DNA of 64,000 nt from Pseudodesulfovibrio thermohalotolerans (GCF_021353295.2 NZ_CP120635.1:2869501-2933500), one strand, 5' to 3'. Shown: positions 8,093 to 16,477, counted from the first letter of the stretch. Translations and numbers: made by a program. Notes: generated by a model not told the origin, from the letters alone.

Positions 8093-8554
8093 TTAGGTCC
8101 AGTATTGGAAGCAGATGGTGAGCTTCTCGATGGTGTTCTCGGTGTTGCCGCCCTCGAGCTCGTCGTATTCGAGCGCCTTCACCCAGGCCCCGTGCAGGGT
8201 CCAGCGGCGGGTCTCGTTGCCGGTGCGGTCGTAGCGGACAACGTCGATGTCGCGCATGTAGTCGGCCGGAAGGCCGCCGGTGACGGCGTTCACGTCCACC
8301 TGTTTCTTGATCCATTCGCGGGCCGCCTCGTCGGAGCCGTCCTGCAGGGTGCCTTTCTCGAGGGTGATGTCCTCGAACTTGACCCGGCCCGCCACCTTCT
8401 GGTCGAACATCGAACCAGCCGGGGCAAAGGCCACTTCCTCGAATTCTGTTTTGGGCTCCTGTCCCTTGTGGAACAGGGCCACGTCGAAGCCGTTTACCTC
8501 GATGGCGAACTGCCAGTTCTGGTAAAGGCTCTTGGGCATGTTTCCGCTTCTCAT
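8093..8554 (-). CDS. Tail tube protein (gp19/Hcp-like)
   Basis: This 153-residue protein has the phage gp19-type tube pattern: QNWQFAIEVNGFDVALFHKG at the start, a central FEDITLEKGTLQDGSD loop, and the C-terminal beta hairpin WTLHGAWVKALEYDELEGG. Hexameric rings of this protein form the inner tube inside the sheath. Its location directly downstream of the sheath gene is the normal order. The first ATG is supported by GGGAGAA about 7 bases upstream. Confidence 0.88.
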   Translation of the reverse strand: MRSGNMPKSLYQNWQFAIEVNGFDVALFHKGQEPKTEFEEVAFAPAGSMFDQKVAGRVKFEDITLEKGTLQDGSDEAAREWIKKQVDVNAVTGGLPADYMRDIDVVRYDRTGNETRRWTLHGAWVKALEYDELEGGNTENTIEKLTICFQYWT

Positions 8555-8569
8555 AGCCGTGTTCTCCCG

Positions 8570-10099
8570 TTAGATGATTTCTTTGAAGTCCGCGCCGGTG
8601 CTGGTCAGGATGAAGTTCAGCTCGATGAACTCCGCCGTCTTGGTCGGCTTGACGAACACGCGGGCCACCATTTCGTTGCGGTCGATGACCGCCGGGGTAT
8701 TGGTCTCCTCGTCGCACTGGAAGGCGAAGTCGTACAGGCCACCCTTGTCCTTGATGTCCTGCAGGAAGGGATTGATCAGGCGGCCGAGGGCACGCCAGGT
8801 CTGGGGATGGTTCGGCTCGAACACCACGAAGCGGGAGGATTCCGAGATGGCTTCCTCCATGAACATCATCAGGCGGCGGACGTTGATGCGGTCCACGGCC
8901 GAGGGCTGGCTTTGCAGCGTCTTCTGGCCCCAGATGTTGATGCCGGTGTCGGGGAACACGGCGATGACGTTGACCCCTTCGGGATAGAGCACATCGCGTT
9001 CGCCACGGCTGGTCTTGTAGGCCAGGGAGAGCGTGTTGAAGATGCGGCCACGGTCGATACCGGCGGGCGCGTTCCAGACGTTGGTCTTCTGGTCGCTGCG
9101 GGCGATGCAGCCCGCCACCGCGCCGCAGGGCGGCACCAGCTTCTTGCGCGAGTTGACCGGATCGCTGATCTCCAGCCAGGGGTAGTAGAGCGCCGCGTAG
9201 GAGGAGTTGAATGCCGCGTGGCTGTACATCCCTTGTCCCTTGCGGAAGTCGACCGCTTCGAGCGGCTCCAGGTGCATGGGCGTGTCGGCGATGAACAGCA
9301 GATCCTTGCGCCCCTCGGCATAGGCGATTCCGGCGTTGATGACCGGCACCGTGGTGACGCCGGGGACCATCAGCAGGTTCAGGGCGTCGATCTCGTCAAA
9401 GCCATAGAGGCCGGTATGCTGCGAGGGATCGCCGATGAAATCGGCATCGGCCAGATCGGTCAGCCCGTTGTCGCCGCCGCTGAGGGCGAACACGCCCAAT
9501 GCCGGACGGTCGCCGGGCGTTCCCGTTGCTGCGGCCAGATCCTGGATCAGGATGAAATCCGAGCGGTCGTTGATCGCCAGTTCCACATGGTTCGGCAGCG
9601 TCTCGTCCATGCTCAGATCCTTGAACACCTCGACCACATCGCCTTTATGCCGGACCACCAGGTTGAAATGGTTGGCCGGGTCAAGGGAGCCATCCTCGAT
9701 GGAGACGGAGAGCCGGTCGCCCCAGACGCCTTCGTTCACGGCCTCGATCCGCAGGGCGTCGGCGGGCGTCGCCTCCCGGTTCTGCAGGACGACGGATGAC
9801 TTGAGCGCCGACAGGGTGTCCCGGTCGGTGGGATCGGTGAGATGGGCGATGCGGGTGACGTAGAGGACCGAGCCGCCGTTGTCGAAAAACGCCCGGGCGG
9901 CGTAGGCCAGATAACTTTCATTGATGTAGGAGCCGAAACGGTTGATGAACTGTTCCCAGCTCGTCACCAGCACGGGCTTGTTGATCGGACCTTTCTCGGC
10001 CACCCCGACCATGGCGGCCGACGAGGTCGAGATCTGCTTCACATAGAAACTGAAGTCCGTTTCCCGGGTGTAAATCCCGGGCGATAGATAGGTCGGCAT
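8570..10099 (-). CDS. Tail sheath protein
   Basis: The 509-residue product starts with the classic sheath N-terminus PTYLSPGIYTRETD, followed by AMVGVAEKGPINKPVLVTSW and FINRFGS. The C-terminal third has the conserved sheath features: DRGRIFNTLSLAYKTSRGER, then GINIWGQKTLQ, then VRRLMMFMEEAI. It forms the contractile outer sheath that drives the tube through the cell envelope. A strong ribosome site (GGAGGAAATAACC) precedes the ATG. Length and domain order are normal. Confidence 0.95.
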   Translation of the reverse strand: MPTYLSPGIYTRETDFSFYVKQISTSSAAMVGVAEKGPINKPVLVTSWEQFINRFGSYINESYLAYAARAFFDNGGSVLYVTRIAHLTDPTDRDTLSALKSSVVLQNREATPADALRIEAVNEGVWGDRLSVSIEDGSLDPANHFNLVVRHKGDVVEVFKDLSMDETLPNHVELAINDRSDFILIQDLAAATGTPGDRPALGVFALSGGDNGLTDLADADFIGDPSQHTGLYGFDEIDALNLLMVPGVTTVPVINAGIAYAEGRKDLLFIADTPMHLEPLEAVDFRKGQGMYSHAAFNSSYAALYYPWLEISDPVNSRKKLVPPCGAVAGCIARSDQKTNVWNAPAGIDRGRIFNTLSLAYKTSRGERDVLYPEGVNVIAVFPDTGINIWGQKTLQSQPSAVDRINVRRLMMFMEEAISESSRFVVFEPNHPQTWRALGRLINPFLQDIKDKGGLYDFAFQCDEETNTPAVIDRNEMVARVFVKPTKTAEFIELNFILTSTGADFKEII

Positions 10100-10101
10100 G
10101 G

Positions 10102-10359
10102 TTATTTCCTCCGCTTGCTGGTGGTCTTGGCCTCATCGGTTCCGGCGTCCTCGGTCGCCATGGGCTTTTCCGGCTCCGGTTCCGCGCCGCCGGTCAGGTC
10201 GGTGATGCGCACCAGGCCGCGTTTTCCGGCGGTCTGGATTTCGGCGGAGAGGTCCTTGCGGGCGATGCTCTTGCGTTCTCGCGGTCCGAGGTGGAGGGTT
10301 CCCTGGCCGGAGAGGTTGAACGTCAGGGGTTGGAACTGCAGATTTCTGATCTCGATCAC
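10102..10359 (-). CDS. Small phage protein upstream of sheath, function unknown
   Basis: The 85-residue protein begins at GTG 10359 behind a good AAAGGAG site. Its first 50 residues are beta-rich (IEIRNLQFQPLTFNLSGQG, then LHLGPRERKSI) and the rest is charged and probably disordered, ending SKRRK. It is packed 2 bp from the sheath gene. Small proteins with a similar N-terminus occur at this position in related phages, but I cannot name a function. Confidence 0.65.
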   Translation of the reverse strand: MIEIRNLQFQPLTFNLSGQGTLHLGPRERKSIARKDLSAEIQTAGKRGLVRITDLTGGAEPEPEKPMATEDAGTDEAKTTSKRRK

Positions 10360-10371
10360 GGTTGTTCTCCT

Positions 10372-10920
10372 TTACGGTTGAATGGTTCGTTGCTCTGTCA
10401 CGTCGCCGTGAAACTGGAAGGTCCGGTCCCGAATCAGCCGACCGTCGCGCAGGTCGCCGTCGTACACCGGGCAGGATTCGATGCGGATGCGTCCGGAGCT
10501 CTGCCGGAGATTGGAGAGGTTCACCCGGGCCAGACCGCCCAGAGGAACCAGTTCGGTGAGGTTCAGGCTGCCCTGGTCGGTGATGGCGATCTCCGGGTGA
10601 AGCTGAAGGAACCGCGACACAGATTCTTGAAAACCGAGCAGTTCGGCCTCCCGATCCACGGTCACCACCAGATCGAAATCGAGGTGATAGAGCCGGGGAA
10701 ACCGGCACTCCTCGAAACTCAGCTCCGCGACATTCTTCTCGAACAGGCGGCTCTGGCTGCGACGGAAGCGGTCTTCCGCCAGCTTCGGCCCCTGGAGGAT
10801 GACGCTGGGTGTGCGCTGGACCTCGAACAGGTCATCCGGGAACACCAGCACGGTGTCCGGGTGGATGGCCTGCTTGGCCAGGCGGATCAGGGTTTCTGTG
10901 ACGGTCTGTATCGTGCTCAA
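10372..10920 (-). CDS. Phage tail protein, probably tail terminator-like (function uncertain)
   Basis: The 182-residue product starts at a TTG codon 24 bp downstream of element B, with GGAGGCGTCCC as ribosome site. It has an N-terminal helix (TVTETLIRLAKQAI), then mixed strands (YHLDFDLVVTVDREAELLGF) and a C-terminal beta region. Its position between head-tail connector genes and the sheath is that of tail terminator proteins, but sequence alone does not prove it. It heads the tail operon. Confidence 0.6.
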   Translation of the reverse strand: MSTIQTVTETLIRLAKQAIHPDTVLVFPDDLFEVQRTPSVILQGPKLAEDRFRRSQSRLFEKNVAELSFEECRFPRLYHLDFDLVVTVDREAELLGFQESVSRFLQLHPEIAITDQGSLNLTELVPLGGLARVNLSNLRQSSGRIRIESCPVYDGDLRDGRLIRDRTFQFHGDVTEQRTIQP

Positions 10921-10944
10921 GGGACGCCTCCGTTTTCTGCCTGG

Positions 10945-10976
10945 TTACTTACCGGAAGCGCTGGGGATGTGTCGGA
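10945..10976 (-). promoter_or_regulatory. Phage promoter-like element, copy B
   Basis: TTACTTACCGGA (10945-10956), 14 bases, GTCGGA (10971-10976) on the plus strand, which is TCCGAC-N14-TCCGGTAAGTAA on the minus strand. It starts 3 bp after the stop of the upstream gene and lies 24 bp before the TTG start of the first tail gene. The short leader constrains where transcription could begin if GGTAAGTAA is a -10-like box. Confidence 0.7.
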
Positions 10977-10979
10977 GGC

Positions 10980-11465
10980 TCAAAGCGCGGAGCGGATCGC
11001 CTCGCGATAGTTCTGGAGGATTTGCTCGCGGTACTTCTCCATCACCGGATGCAGAAAGGGTCTGGCGGGGATGACGATGGTCGCGCCGTTGGGATGTTTG
11101 ATGGTGGCCCCGTACTCCATGACGGCACCGATGTTCACCATGTCTTCACCGTCCTTGTTGACGGTGCCGCGCAGCAGTCCGACGAACGCCTTGTCGGCCA
11201 TGATCTTCTGGGTGATAGCGTTGACGAGAAAGCCGGTGTCGATGAGCGCCTTGCTGGAACCTTTGCGCTCGATGGTGCTCTCGGCGAGCTTCACGAAGGC
11301 CTGTCCGCCCGGGGCCTGGGAGCGAATCCCCCGCTGGATCTCGCGCACGAGAAAAAGGGCGTTGCGGATCGTGGCCTGACGCAGGGCCGTGGCCAGGCGC
11401 GGCCCCATGCCGGCGGTCAGCTTGGCGCGGGCCTTGTCCCAGTCACCGGTTCGCCTAACGCCCAT
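10980..11465 (-). CDS. Phage virion morphogenesis / gp10-like neck protein
   Basis: The 161-residue protein has an N-terminal Arg-rich helix (ATALRQATIRNALFLVREIQ) and the pattern STIERKGSSKALIDTGFLVNAI, typical of Mu gpG-like and HK97 gp10-like proteins that complete the head-tail joint. The C-terminus has the usual VIPARPFLHPVMEKY segment. It overlaps the preceding gene by 11 bp. Its stop is followed at once by element B, making it the last gene of the head unit. Confidence 0.75.
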   Translation of the reverse strand: MGVRRTGDWDKARAKLTAGMGPRLATALRQATIRNALFLVREIQRGIRSQAPGGQAFVKLAESTIERKGSSKALIDTGFLVNAITQKIMADKAFVGLLRGTVNKDGEDMVNIGAVMEYGATIKHPNGATIVIPARPFLHPVMEKYREQILQNYREAIRSAL

Positions 11466-11814
11466 TGAGCTTCACCAGTTGCAGGTTCTTGTGGGTGACG
11501 GTGCCGAAGAAGTGTTCTTCCTCCACACTCTGTATGCGATAGGTTTCCCTGTCGGTGGCCAGGCGGTCTTCACCCCGGACATCGGCATCTGGAAGGACGC
11601 AGGCGAGCGCGTCGATCTTGCCGCTCAGCTCCTCCGGCGGGGTTTCGTTCAGTTCGAGGGGGATGACAGAGATCTCCGCGTATTCGGCATCGTCGGTGCC
11701 GTAGAGCCGCTCGCCGGGAACCACGCGCAGGACGCGTGCTGTCTGGCCGGAGGAGAGGATCAGCCGGGCGACGTCGGCCACGGCTTCGGCGCGTTCCCGG
11801 TCATTCAACAACAT
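11455..11814 (-). CDS. Head closure / head-tail joining protein (probable)
   Basis: This 119-residue protein is beta-rich with an N-terminal helix (RERAEAVADVARLILSSG) and an EISVIPLELNETPPEELSGK stretch. Size and position, between a connector-like gene and a gp10-like gene, match head-closure proteins. There is no diagnostic motif. It overlaps both neighbours (14 bp upstream, 11 bp downstream), which fits stoichiometric co-translation. Confidence 0.55.
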   Translation of the reverse strand: MLLNDRERAEAVADVARLILSSGQTARVLRVVPGERLYGTDDAEYAEISVIPLELNETPPEELSGKIDALACVLPDADVRGEDRLATDRETYRIQSVEEEHFFGTVTHKNLQLVKLNGR

Positions 11815-12265
11815 CGAGATCGATCCCTTGTTCGTAGATGACCGGCGTAAGGCCGCTCGGGGTCAGGATGTAGGCTTCCTGATCGAGCTGGGTGTCCGGA
11901 CGCAGCTCGGTGAGCCGCTGGCGGTAGTCGGCGAGCAGATCGGCCTCGAGCTTGGCCCAGTGGCCGGGCTGGCCGGTTTTGTCCACCCGCTTGTCGCCGC
12001 TGGAAAAGGAGAAGGCGTTGGCGGTGGCCGAACGCATGACCTGGCAGGCGTGGATCTGCGCCATGATCACCAAAAGCTCGCGGACCTCGCCGGTGGGATC
12101 GGGGGTAATCTCTCCGGCCGTGATCGTCAGCGATTGGTCGAGGTCACGGCCGACACGGAAAACGGCCTTCCGGACGCACCTCTCCAGAGTCTGATCCTCG
12201 AAGAGAGATGCGCCCGGATCGGACAGGTCGAGCCGCAGGTCGGCGATCAGGTCACTCAGCAGCAC
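11801..12265 (-). CDS. Head-tail connector protein (probable, gp6-like)
   Basis: The 154-residue protein is mainly helical: LLSDLIADLRLDLSDPGASL, then LERCVRKAVFRVGRDLDQSL, a central VRELLVIMAQIHACQVMRS, and a C-terminal YRQRLTELRP helix. This is the layout of DNA-packaging connector proteins that sit under the portal. It overlaps both adjacent genes by 14 bp. The family assignment rests on pattern and position only. Confidence 0.6.
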   Translation of the reverse strand: MLLSDLIADLRLDLSDPGASLFEDQTLERCVRKAVFRVGRDLDQSLTITAGEITPDPTGEVRELLVIMAQIHACQVMRSATANAFSFSSGDKRVDKTGQPGHWAKLEADLLADYRQRLTELRPDTQLDQEAYILTPSGLTPVIYEQGIDLDVVE

Positions 12266-12611
12266 CTTGCAGACCCTCCAGACGGCTCTTGAGTGCGTCG
12301 ATCACCGTGCGGCGTTTCTCGGTGTCCATGTAGCCTTTGAGGGTTTCCGGATTGGCTTCCTCGTTGACCCGGGAGATGGCGTCGGTGGCGGAGAGTTTGC
12401 TCAGGTCCACCGGTTCCGCGTCCTGATCTGGCTCTGGAGAGGCGAGCGGTTCCTGCTTCGGTTTGTCGGTCATGGCCAGGCGGCCGTTCTTGAGCGCCGC
12501 CTGGATCTGCTTGGTGAGACGTTCCACCTCGACCACCTGACCGGGTTTGAGCTTCAACCCGGCGTCGGGGATCACCAGAACGCCGGGACGGATGTTCTTG
12601 ATTCGATTCAT
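12252..12611 (-). CDS. Small capsid-region protein, possible head fibre-type, function unknown
   Basis: The 119-residue product has an N-terminal RPGVLVIPDAGLKLKPGQVV segment, typical of small proteins next to the major capsid gene, followed by an acidic Pro-rich linker and a C-terminal helical part (DTEKRRTVIDALKSRLEGL). The linker-plus-helix design suggests a two-part capsid accessory protein, but no enzymatic motif is visible. Confidence 0.55.
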   Translation of the reverse strand: MNRIKNIRPGVLVIPDAGLKLKPGQVVEVERLTKQIQAALKNGRLAMTDKPKQEPLASPEPDQDAEPVDLSKLSATDAISRVNEEANPETLKGYMDTEKRRTVIDALKSRLEGLQGAAE

Positions 12612-12629
12612 GTCACGTCACCTCCCGGA

Positions 12630-13493
12630 TTACGGAACCAGTTTGACCTTGGCCATGATGTCGGGGCGGGTAATGCCCTGACCGATCTCGGACCACACCA
12701 ACCAGCCGGTCTTGAAGCGGGTCTTCTGATCGATGGACTCCGTCTTCAGGTTTTCGCGCACCGGCATCTTTCCGACCTCTTCATCCGGGACGATGATGAT
12801 CTCGTCCAGCGGCATGGAGGCCGTCAACAGAATGCCGCCGGTGCCGTAGTTCTTGATGACGCCCTTCTGACGCAGCTCGAGCTTGGTCTGGGGATCGAGG
12901 TTCCAGCCGCGCATGTCGTTGAAACGGCGGCCGCGCATGACGATGTACTTCACCGACAGCTCCAGATCCTCGATGATCGAGATGGCCTCGTTCAGTGCAT
13001 CCTCGGTGAGCAGGTCGCCGGTGACCTCGATGGTGTTGGCCGCCGGGATGGCCGAGGACAGCACCGAAATGGTGCGGCGGTCCATCTCCTTGCGGATGGC
13101 GTCGGCGGCGCTGGTCTGAATGTCCATCAGCGTGCCGATGTTGCCGTTTTTGAGGACGGAAACGTCCACCATCGGGTTGGAGTGGATGCGGTTGGTGGGG
13201 AACTCGACCTCGTCCTTGCCCACCTCCTGCTCCTGGGCGTCGCCGTCCTTGCTGATCCAGTGGGCCTTGACGGTCGGTTTCTTCTGGTAGACCGGACGTT
13301 CGCCCTTGGGCAACGTGTGCTTGGTGAGCAGCAGCGAGGAGATCTCCTTGCGCTTGATCTCCTGTTCGATGGGCGCGGCGATGGCGGCGGCAAGCGCCCG
13401 CATGCCTTCGGGCGACTCGAGAGCCTCGCTCATGAGCCGCGCCATGGTTTCCATGTATTCCTGGGAATGGATCTTCAACTGATTGGTTTTCAT
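12630..13493 (-). CDS. Major capsid protein (HK97-fold type)
   Basis: The 287-residue protein has an N-terminal helical arm (EYMETMARLMSEALESPEGM), an extended E-loop-like stretch (KAHWISKDGDAQEQEVGKDE), a spine helix (DIQTSAADAIRKEMDRRTI) and a C-terminal A-domain ending ITRPDIMAKVKLVP. It follows scaffold and decoration genes in standard order. It lacks a long delta domain, which fits a separate scaffold. The ribosome site AAGGAG precedes the ATG. Confidence 0.85.
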   Translation of the reverse strand: MKTNQLKIHSQEYMETMARLMSEALESPEGMRALAAAIAAPIEQEIKRKEISSLLLTKHTLPKGERPVYQKKPTVKAHWISKDGDAQEQEVGKDEVEFPTNRIHSNPMVDVSVLKNGNIGTLMDIQTSAADAIRKEMDRRTISVLSSAIPAANTIEVTGDLLTEDALNEAISIIEDLELSVKYIVMRGRRFNDMRGWNLDPQTKLELRQKGVIKNYGTGGILLTASMPLDEIIIVPDEEVGKMPVRENLKTESIDQKTRFKTGWLVWSEIGQGITRPDIMAKVKLVP

Positions 13494-13511
13494 GTGCGTT
13501 GGCTCCTTGGG

Positions 13512-13874
13512 TTAGACGAGCAGGCGGAATTTGAGGACGCCGCTCTGTACGGAAATGGCGTGGGCGACGACGTGCTCTCCGGCCGCGACGCCGTTGGTCA
13601 GCCGACCGCTCGCCGAAACTTTCAGGTCGTCTCCGGCGACGACGGTCCCTTCGAAGGCGTCGGTCTCGTAAACGCCGCCGTCACAATAGATGCCGGGCAT
13701 TTCGCCACCGGCGTAATCCTTGATCAGGATGCCGAAGGAGCGTTTGGTGGGATCGGTGTTGACGGCGAACAGGTCGTCGCCGACCACGCGGACCACCTGG
13801 CCGAGCTGGCCATCGCCCTGGATGTGACCGTCGCCATAGGCGAGGCTGCGGTGACACGGATTGATGAATGACAT
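13512..13874 (-). CDS. Capsid decoration / DUF2190-like protein
   Basis: This 120-residue beta-rich protein has repeated Gly-turn strands (GQVVRVVGDDLFAVN, then GGVYETDAFEGTVVAGDDL, then AGEHVVAHAISVQSGVLKF) like small head decoration proteins. It sits between scaffold and major capsid with a strong AAGGAGG ribosome site, consistent with high expression. Decoration proteins trim the expanded capsid surface. Confidence 0.7.
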   Translation of the reverse strand: MSFINPCHRSLAYGDGHIQGDGQLGQVVRVVGDDLFAVNTDPTKRSFGILIKDYAGGEMPGIYCDGGVYETDAFEGTVVAGDDLKVSASGRLTNGVAAGEHVVAHAISVQSGVLKFRLLV

Positions 13875-13886
13875 GGTGTTTCCTCC

Positions 13887-14474
13887 TTATGCGTTGATTT
13901 GCGAGTGTTCGGGAGAGTCCTCGCCGACACGGTTGCGGTAAGCGGCCATGAACCCGTCGCGCAGACGGTCCTCGAGCGACACCTTGCGGTCGTCCACATC
14001 GTGGGGCCTGACACCGGCGTCGCTGCGCAGCGGGGTTTCCGTCGATGCCTTGGCGGCGGGCTTGCCGCCCTGGTCGCTGTCAGCGGGTTTCTCTTCCTTG
14101 TCCTTGTCCGCCTTGGCCGACTTGGGCAGGCGCTCATAAGCGGCTTCGGTGGCGGCGAAGGCTTCGTCGGACAGTTCGGCCAGGCGTTTCAGCTCGGCTT
14201 CCCGGTCCTCATCGGACGCAAAGGAGAGCCCCTGCTTCTCCAGCCGGGTGAGCAGTTTTTTGGCCCGGGAGCGGCAAGCGGCCGCCTTTTGTTCGGCTTC
14301 CAATTCCTGGACGCGCTTCTGCAGCTCGGCGACCTGGGCCTTGAGCTGCCGGTTTTCCTTTTCCAGGTCGGAAACGCGGGCAGGATCGCCTTCCTGCTGG
14401 GCCGGTTTCTTCTTGGCCGCGTCAGATTCAGTCTTGGCGGCCGGGTCTTCGGTAGGTTTGGTTTTGTCTTCCAT
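13887..14474 (-). CDS. Internal in-frame start: free scaffolding protein (Nu3-like)
   Basis: An ATG at 14474 inside the fusion gene is preceded by GAAGGAGA with a 7-base gap, a full ribosome-binding site in the middle of an ORF. Translation from it gives 195 residues, MEDKTKPTED onward, with the coiled coil RVSDLEKENRQLKAQVAEL. This is the lambda C/Nu3 arrangement, where the scaffold is also made alone and in excess over the protease fusion. Confidence 0.7.
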   Translation of the reverse strand: MEDKTKPTEDPAAKTESDAAKKKPAQQEGDPARVSDLEKENRQLKAQVAELQKRVQELEAEQKAAACRSRAKKLLTRLEKQGLSFASDEDREAELKRLAELSDEAFAATEAAYERLPKSAKADKDKEEKPADSDQGGKPAAKASTETPLRSDAGVRPHDVDDRKVSLEDRLRDGFMAAYRNRVGEDSPEHSQINA

Positions 14475-16298
14475 CGTGGAATCTCCTTCGGGTTGGGATT
14501 GGTCGGGCTGGCTCTGAAGGGACGCCACCTGCAGAATCCTGGCGTTCTCGTCCGCGCCTTTGCGGTCGAGCAGTCCCAGTCCGGTGAAAGTGACGCCGTG
14601 CAGAATCTCGAAAACGGGTTGGCCGTTGAAATCACGGCCCTTGAATTTGCGCAGGTGGGTGCAGTAGTCGGCCTTGTTCTGGAAGCGCTTGTGGCAGACC
14701 GAACATTCGCCTTCCTGGTAGTCGCATTCCATGGAGACCTGGGAGATGATCCCGCGCTTCATCAGCTTGTAGGCCAGCCGGGCGGCCGGGGTGTCGTGGA
14801 CGTACAGCTCACCGACGCATTCCACGCGGCCGCCGTTGTCGTCCTCCAGGTAGTCGGCGGCGACGATGCCGCCCACGATGTCGTTGAACTCCTGCGAATG
14901 TTGCAGATCGACCTTCTTGTTCACGGCCGTCATATGCCGACCGGACAACTCCTCGGCGGTGAAGTGGTCGCCGTTCTTGTTGGTGCCGGTGCGACAGAGC
15001 ACGAAGCTGAATTGGGGGTCGCCCGCCGAGCCGACATCCATGGCCTCGGTCGTGAGGCGTTCGCCTTCGCCCAGCTGGATGTCCACGGGGATGCTGGTGT
15101 GGAAGTTCGCTGCGGCGGCCATCGGAACGGGTTTTTCCTCCCGCTCGGCGCTGGCCTTGGCCCCGGGAGCGCAGACGAACAGACGCTCCTTGGCGTTGGA
15201 AGCCTCACCGTGCTTGGAGGTGATGGCGTAGTGGTGATCCTTGGACCTCATCCGGCTCTGCTTGCCGAAGGAGCCGATGATCCGCTTCATCTCCTGCTCG
15301 TTGGGATAGGCGTGATCGCGGTAGGAGATCAGCCAGTGCGGGATGTGCTTTGCATTACCGAGAAAGGTCTGGAAGAACTCGTTGGCGTTGGCCTTGGTGA
15401 CGGTCTTGTGGTCGGTCTCGTAATACTTGACCTTGGTGTCGGCCTTGATTTCGAGCCCTTCCCAATAGGTCATGAGCCCCTCCACGAAGTGGTAGGCCCG
15501 CTCGTAGTTGGTGGTCGAAAACTCGGTGGCGTAGGGCGGATCGAAGTAGGCCAGATCCGCCTTGGCTTTCGGCAGCAGGTCGTTGATGTCCTGCCGGTAT
15601 GCCTTGTTCTCCTTGTCGTTGTCGAAAACCAGGGCGTTGATACGCTGCAGGTTCTTGCGCAAGCGATCCTTGAACTCGTCGGGGGTGTCCTGGCGGCGGC
15701 CATAATCGGTGGACGACGAGAAGTGGCCGAAGCCACCCTTGCCGCTCATGCAGGTCTTGCCGAGGCCGAACAGGGCGATGTCTTTCTTGAAGCCGGAGAG
15801 CTTGTCGCAGTTGGCGCGGATGGTGTCGATCAGCGCATGGACGCCCTTGGCGAAGAAAATGCCCTTGAAGTTGTCCTGAACGAAGCTGCCCGCCTTGGCG
15901 TTGTCGGCCAGGAGTGCCTCGATCTCGTCCTCGCTCAGGCGAACCGAGTTGTTCTCGATGATCGCCTTGGCCGCATGGTGGCAGTAGCGGAGCCGGTCGT
16001 TGGCGATGACCTGGAGGCCCTTGGTCTTGTACATGTAGGCCACGACCGCAGACCCCGAAAAGGCATCCAGCACCGTGCCAGTGCCCTCCGGGGTATGCTT
16101 CCAGATCCAGTCGACGAGCTTCTGCTTACTGCCGATGTAGTTGGTGATGTACTTGGGGCGCTTCTCGGGAGGGAGCTCTTCAGGAGCGGACTGTTCGGCG
16201 GCCTCGGACCCGAGCGTGTCGGGATCGAGAGTCAGCGCCGCATCGGCCTCCAGTAGAAACGCCAGCCTTTCCAGGTCTGTGGCGAACAGTTCCATCAA
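13887..16298 (-). CDS. Fusion: D12-class DNA adenine methylase + prohead protease + scaffold
   Basis: The 803-residue ORF joins three functions. Residues 51-380 are a D12-class N6-adenine methyltransferase: ITNYIGSKQK, the SAM motif LDAFSGSAVV (78-87) and the catalytic DPPY at 253-256. Residues about 393-600 are an XkdF/S78-like capsid protease with candidate His467 (VDLQHSQE) and Ser522 (ISQVSMEC), interrupted by a C2H2-like finger (CSVC, then CTHLRKFKGRDF). Residues 609-803 are a coiled-coil, Lys/Glu-rich scaffold. Head maturation proteases fused to scaffolds are common; a methylase at the front is not. There is no stop or frameshift between the parts. Confidence 0.8.
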   Translation of the reverse strand: MMELFATDLERLAFLLEADAALTLDPDTLGSEAAEQSAPEELPPEKRPKYITNYIGSKQKLVDWIWKHTPEGTGTVLDAFSGSAVVAYMYKTKGLQVIANDRLRYCHHAAKAIIENNSVRLSEDEIEALLADNAKAGSFVQDNFKGIFFAKGVHALIDTIRANCDKLSGFKKDIALFGLGKTCMSGKGGFGHFSSSTDYGRRQDTPDEFKDRLRKNLQRINALVFDNDKENKAYRQDINDLLPKAKADLAYFDPPYATEFSTTNYERAYHFVEGLMTYWEGLEIKADTKVKYYETDHKTVTKANANEFFQTFLGNAKHIPHWLISYRDHAYPNEQEMKRIIGSFGKQSRMRSKDHHYAITSKHGEASNAKERLFVCAPGAKASAEREEKPVPMAAAANFHTSIPVDIQLGEGERLTTEAMDVGSAGDPQFSFVLCRTGTNKNGDHFTAEELSGRHMTAVNKKVDLQHSQEFNDIVGGIVAADYLEDDNGGRVECVGELYVHDTPAARLAYKLMKRGIISQVSMECDYQEGECSVCHKRFQNKADYCTHLRKFKGRDFNGQPVFEILHGVTFTGLGLLDRKGADENARILQVASLQSQPDQSQPEGDSTMEDKTKPTEDPAAKTESDAAKKKPAQQEGDPARVSDLEKENRQLKAQVAELQKRVQELEAEQKAAACRSRAKKLLTRLEKQGLSFASDEDREAELKRLAELSDEAFAATEAAYERLPKSAKADKDKEEKPADSDQGGKPAAKASTETPLRSDAGVRPHDVDDRKVSLEDRLRDGFMAAYRNRVGEDSPEHSQINA

Positions 16299-16351
16299 CG
16301 TCTCCGGTCAGTTTGCTGTGCTCTCCGCGACCTGCGGGGAGCGTTCAGCGG

Positions 16352-16383
16352 TTACTTACCGGAAGCGTCGGCGATGTGTCGGA
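16352..16383 (-). promoter_or_regulatory. Phage promoter-like element, copy C
   Basis: TTACTTACCGGA (16352-16363), 14 bases, GTCGGA (16378-16383) on the plus strand. It lies 53 bp upstream of the methylase-protease-scaffold start on the minus strand. It sits back to back with the + strand promoter of the restriction-modification cassette, so it would restart phage head transcription after that insertion. Confidence 0.7.
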
Positions 16384-16448
16384 GGGTGACGGCGAATTTC
16401 AGCGGACGGGACTTGGGGGGAAATTTATGGAAGTTGCCGAGATTTGGC

Positions 16449-16477
16449 TTGAAAATCGGCCTGGTATTCGTTATTTT
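16449..16477 (+). promoter_or_regulatory. Sigma70-type promoter of the restriction-modification cassette
   Basis: TTGAAA (16449-16454), a 17-base spacer and TATTTT (16472-16477) lie about 45 bp upstream of the HTH gene. The region is more AT-rich than the phage genes around it, matching an acquired cassette with host-type expression in the lysogen. Confidence 0.5.

Noticed and set aside
7667..9799. 710-codon ORF on the + strand
   Set aside because: Antisense across chaperone, tube and sheath genes; spans gene boundaries and lacks any recognisable protein pattern.
13899..16256. 785-codon ORF on the + strand
   Set aside because: Antisense of the methylase-protease-scaffold fusion; high GC creates long shadow frames. 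No ribosome site and no domain.
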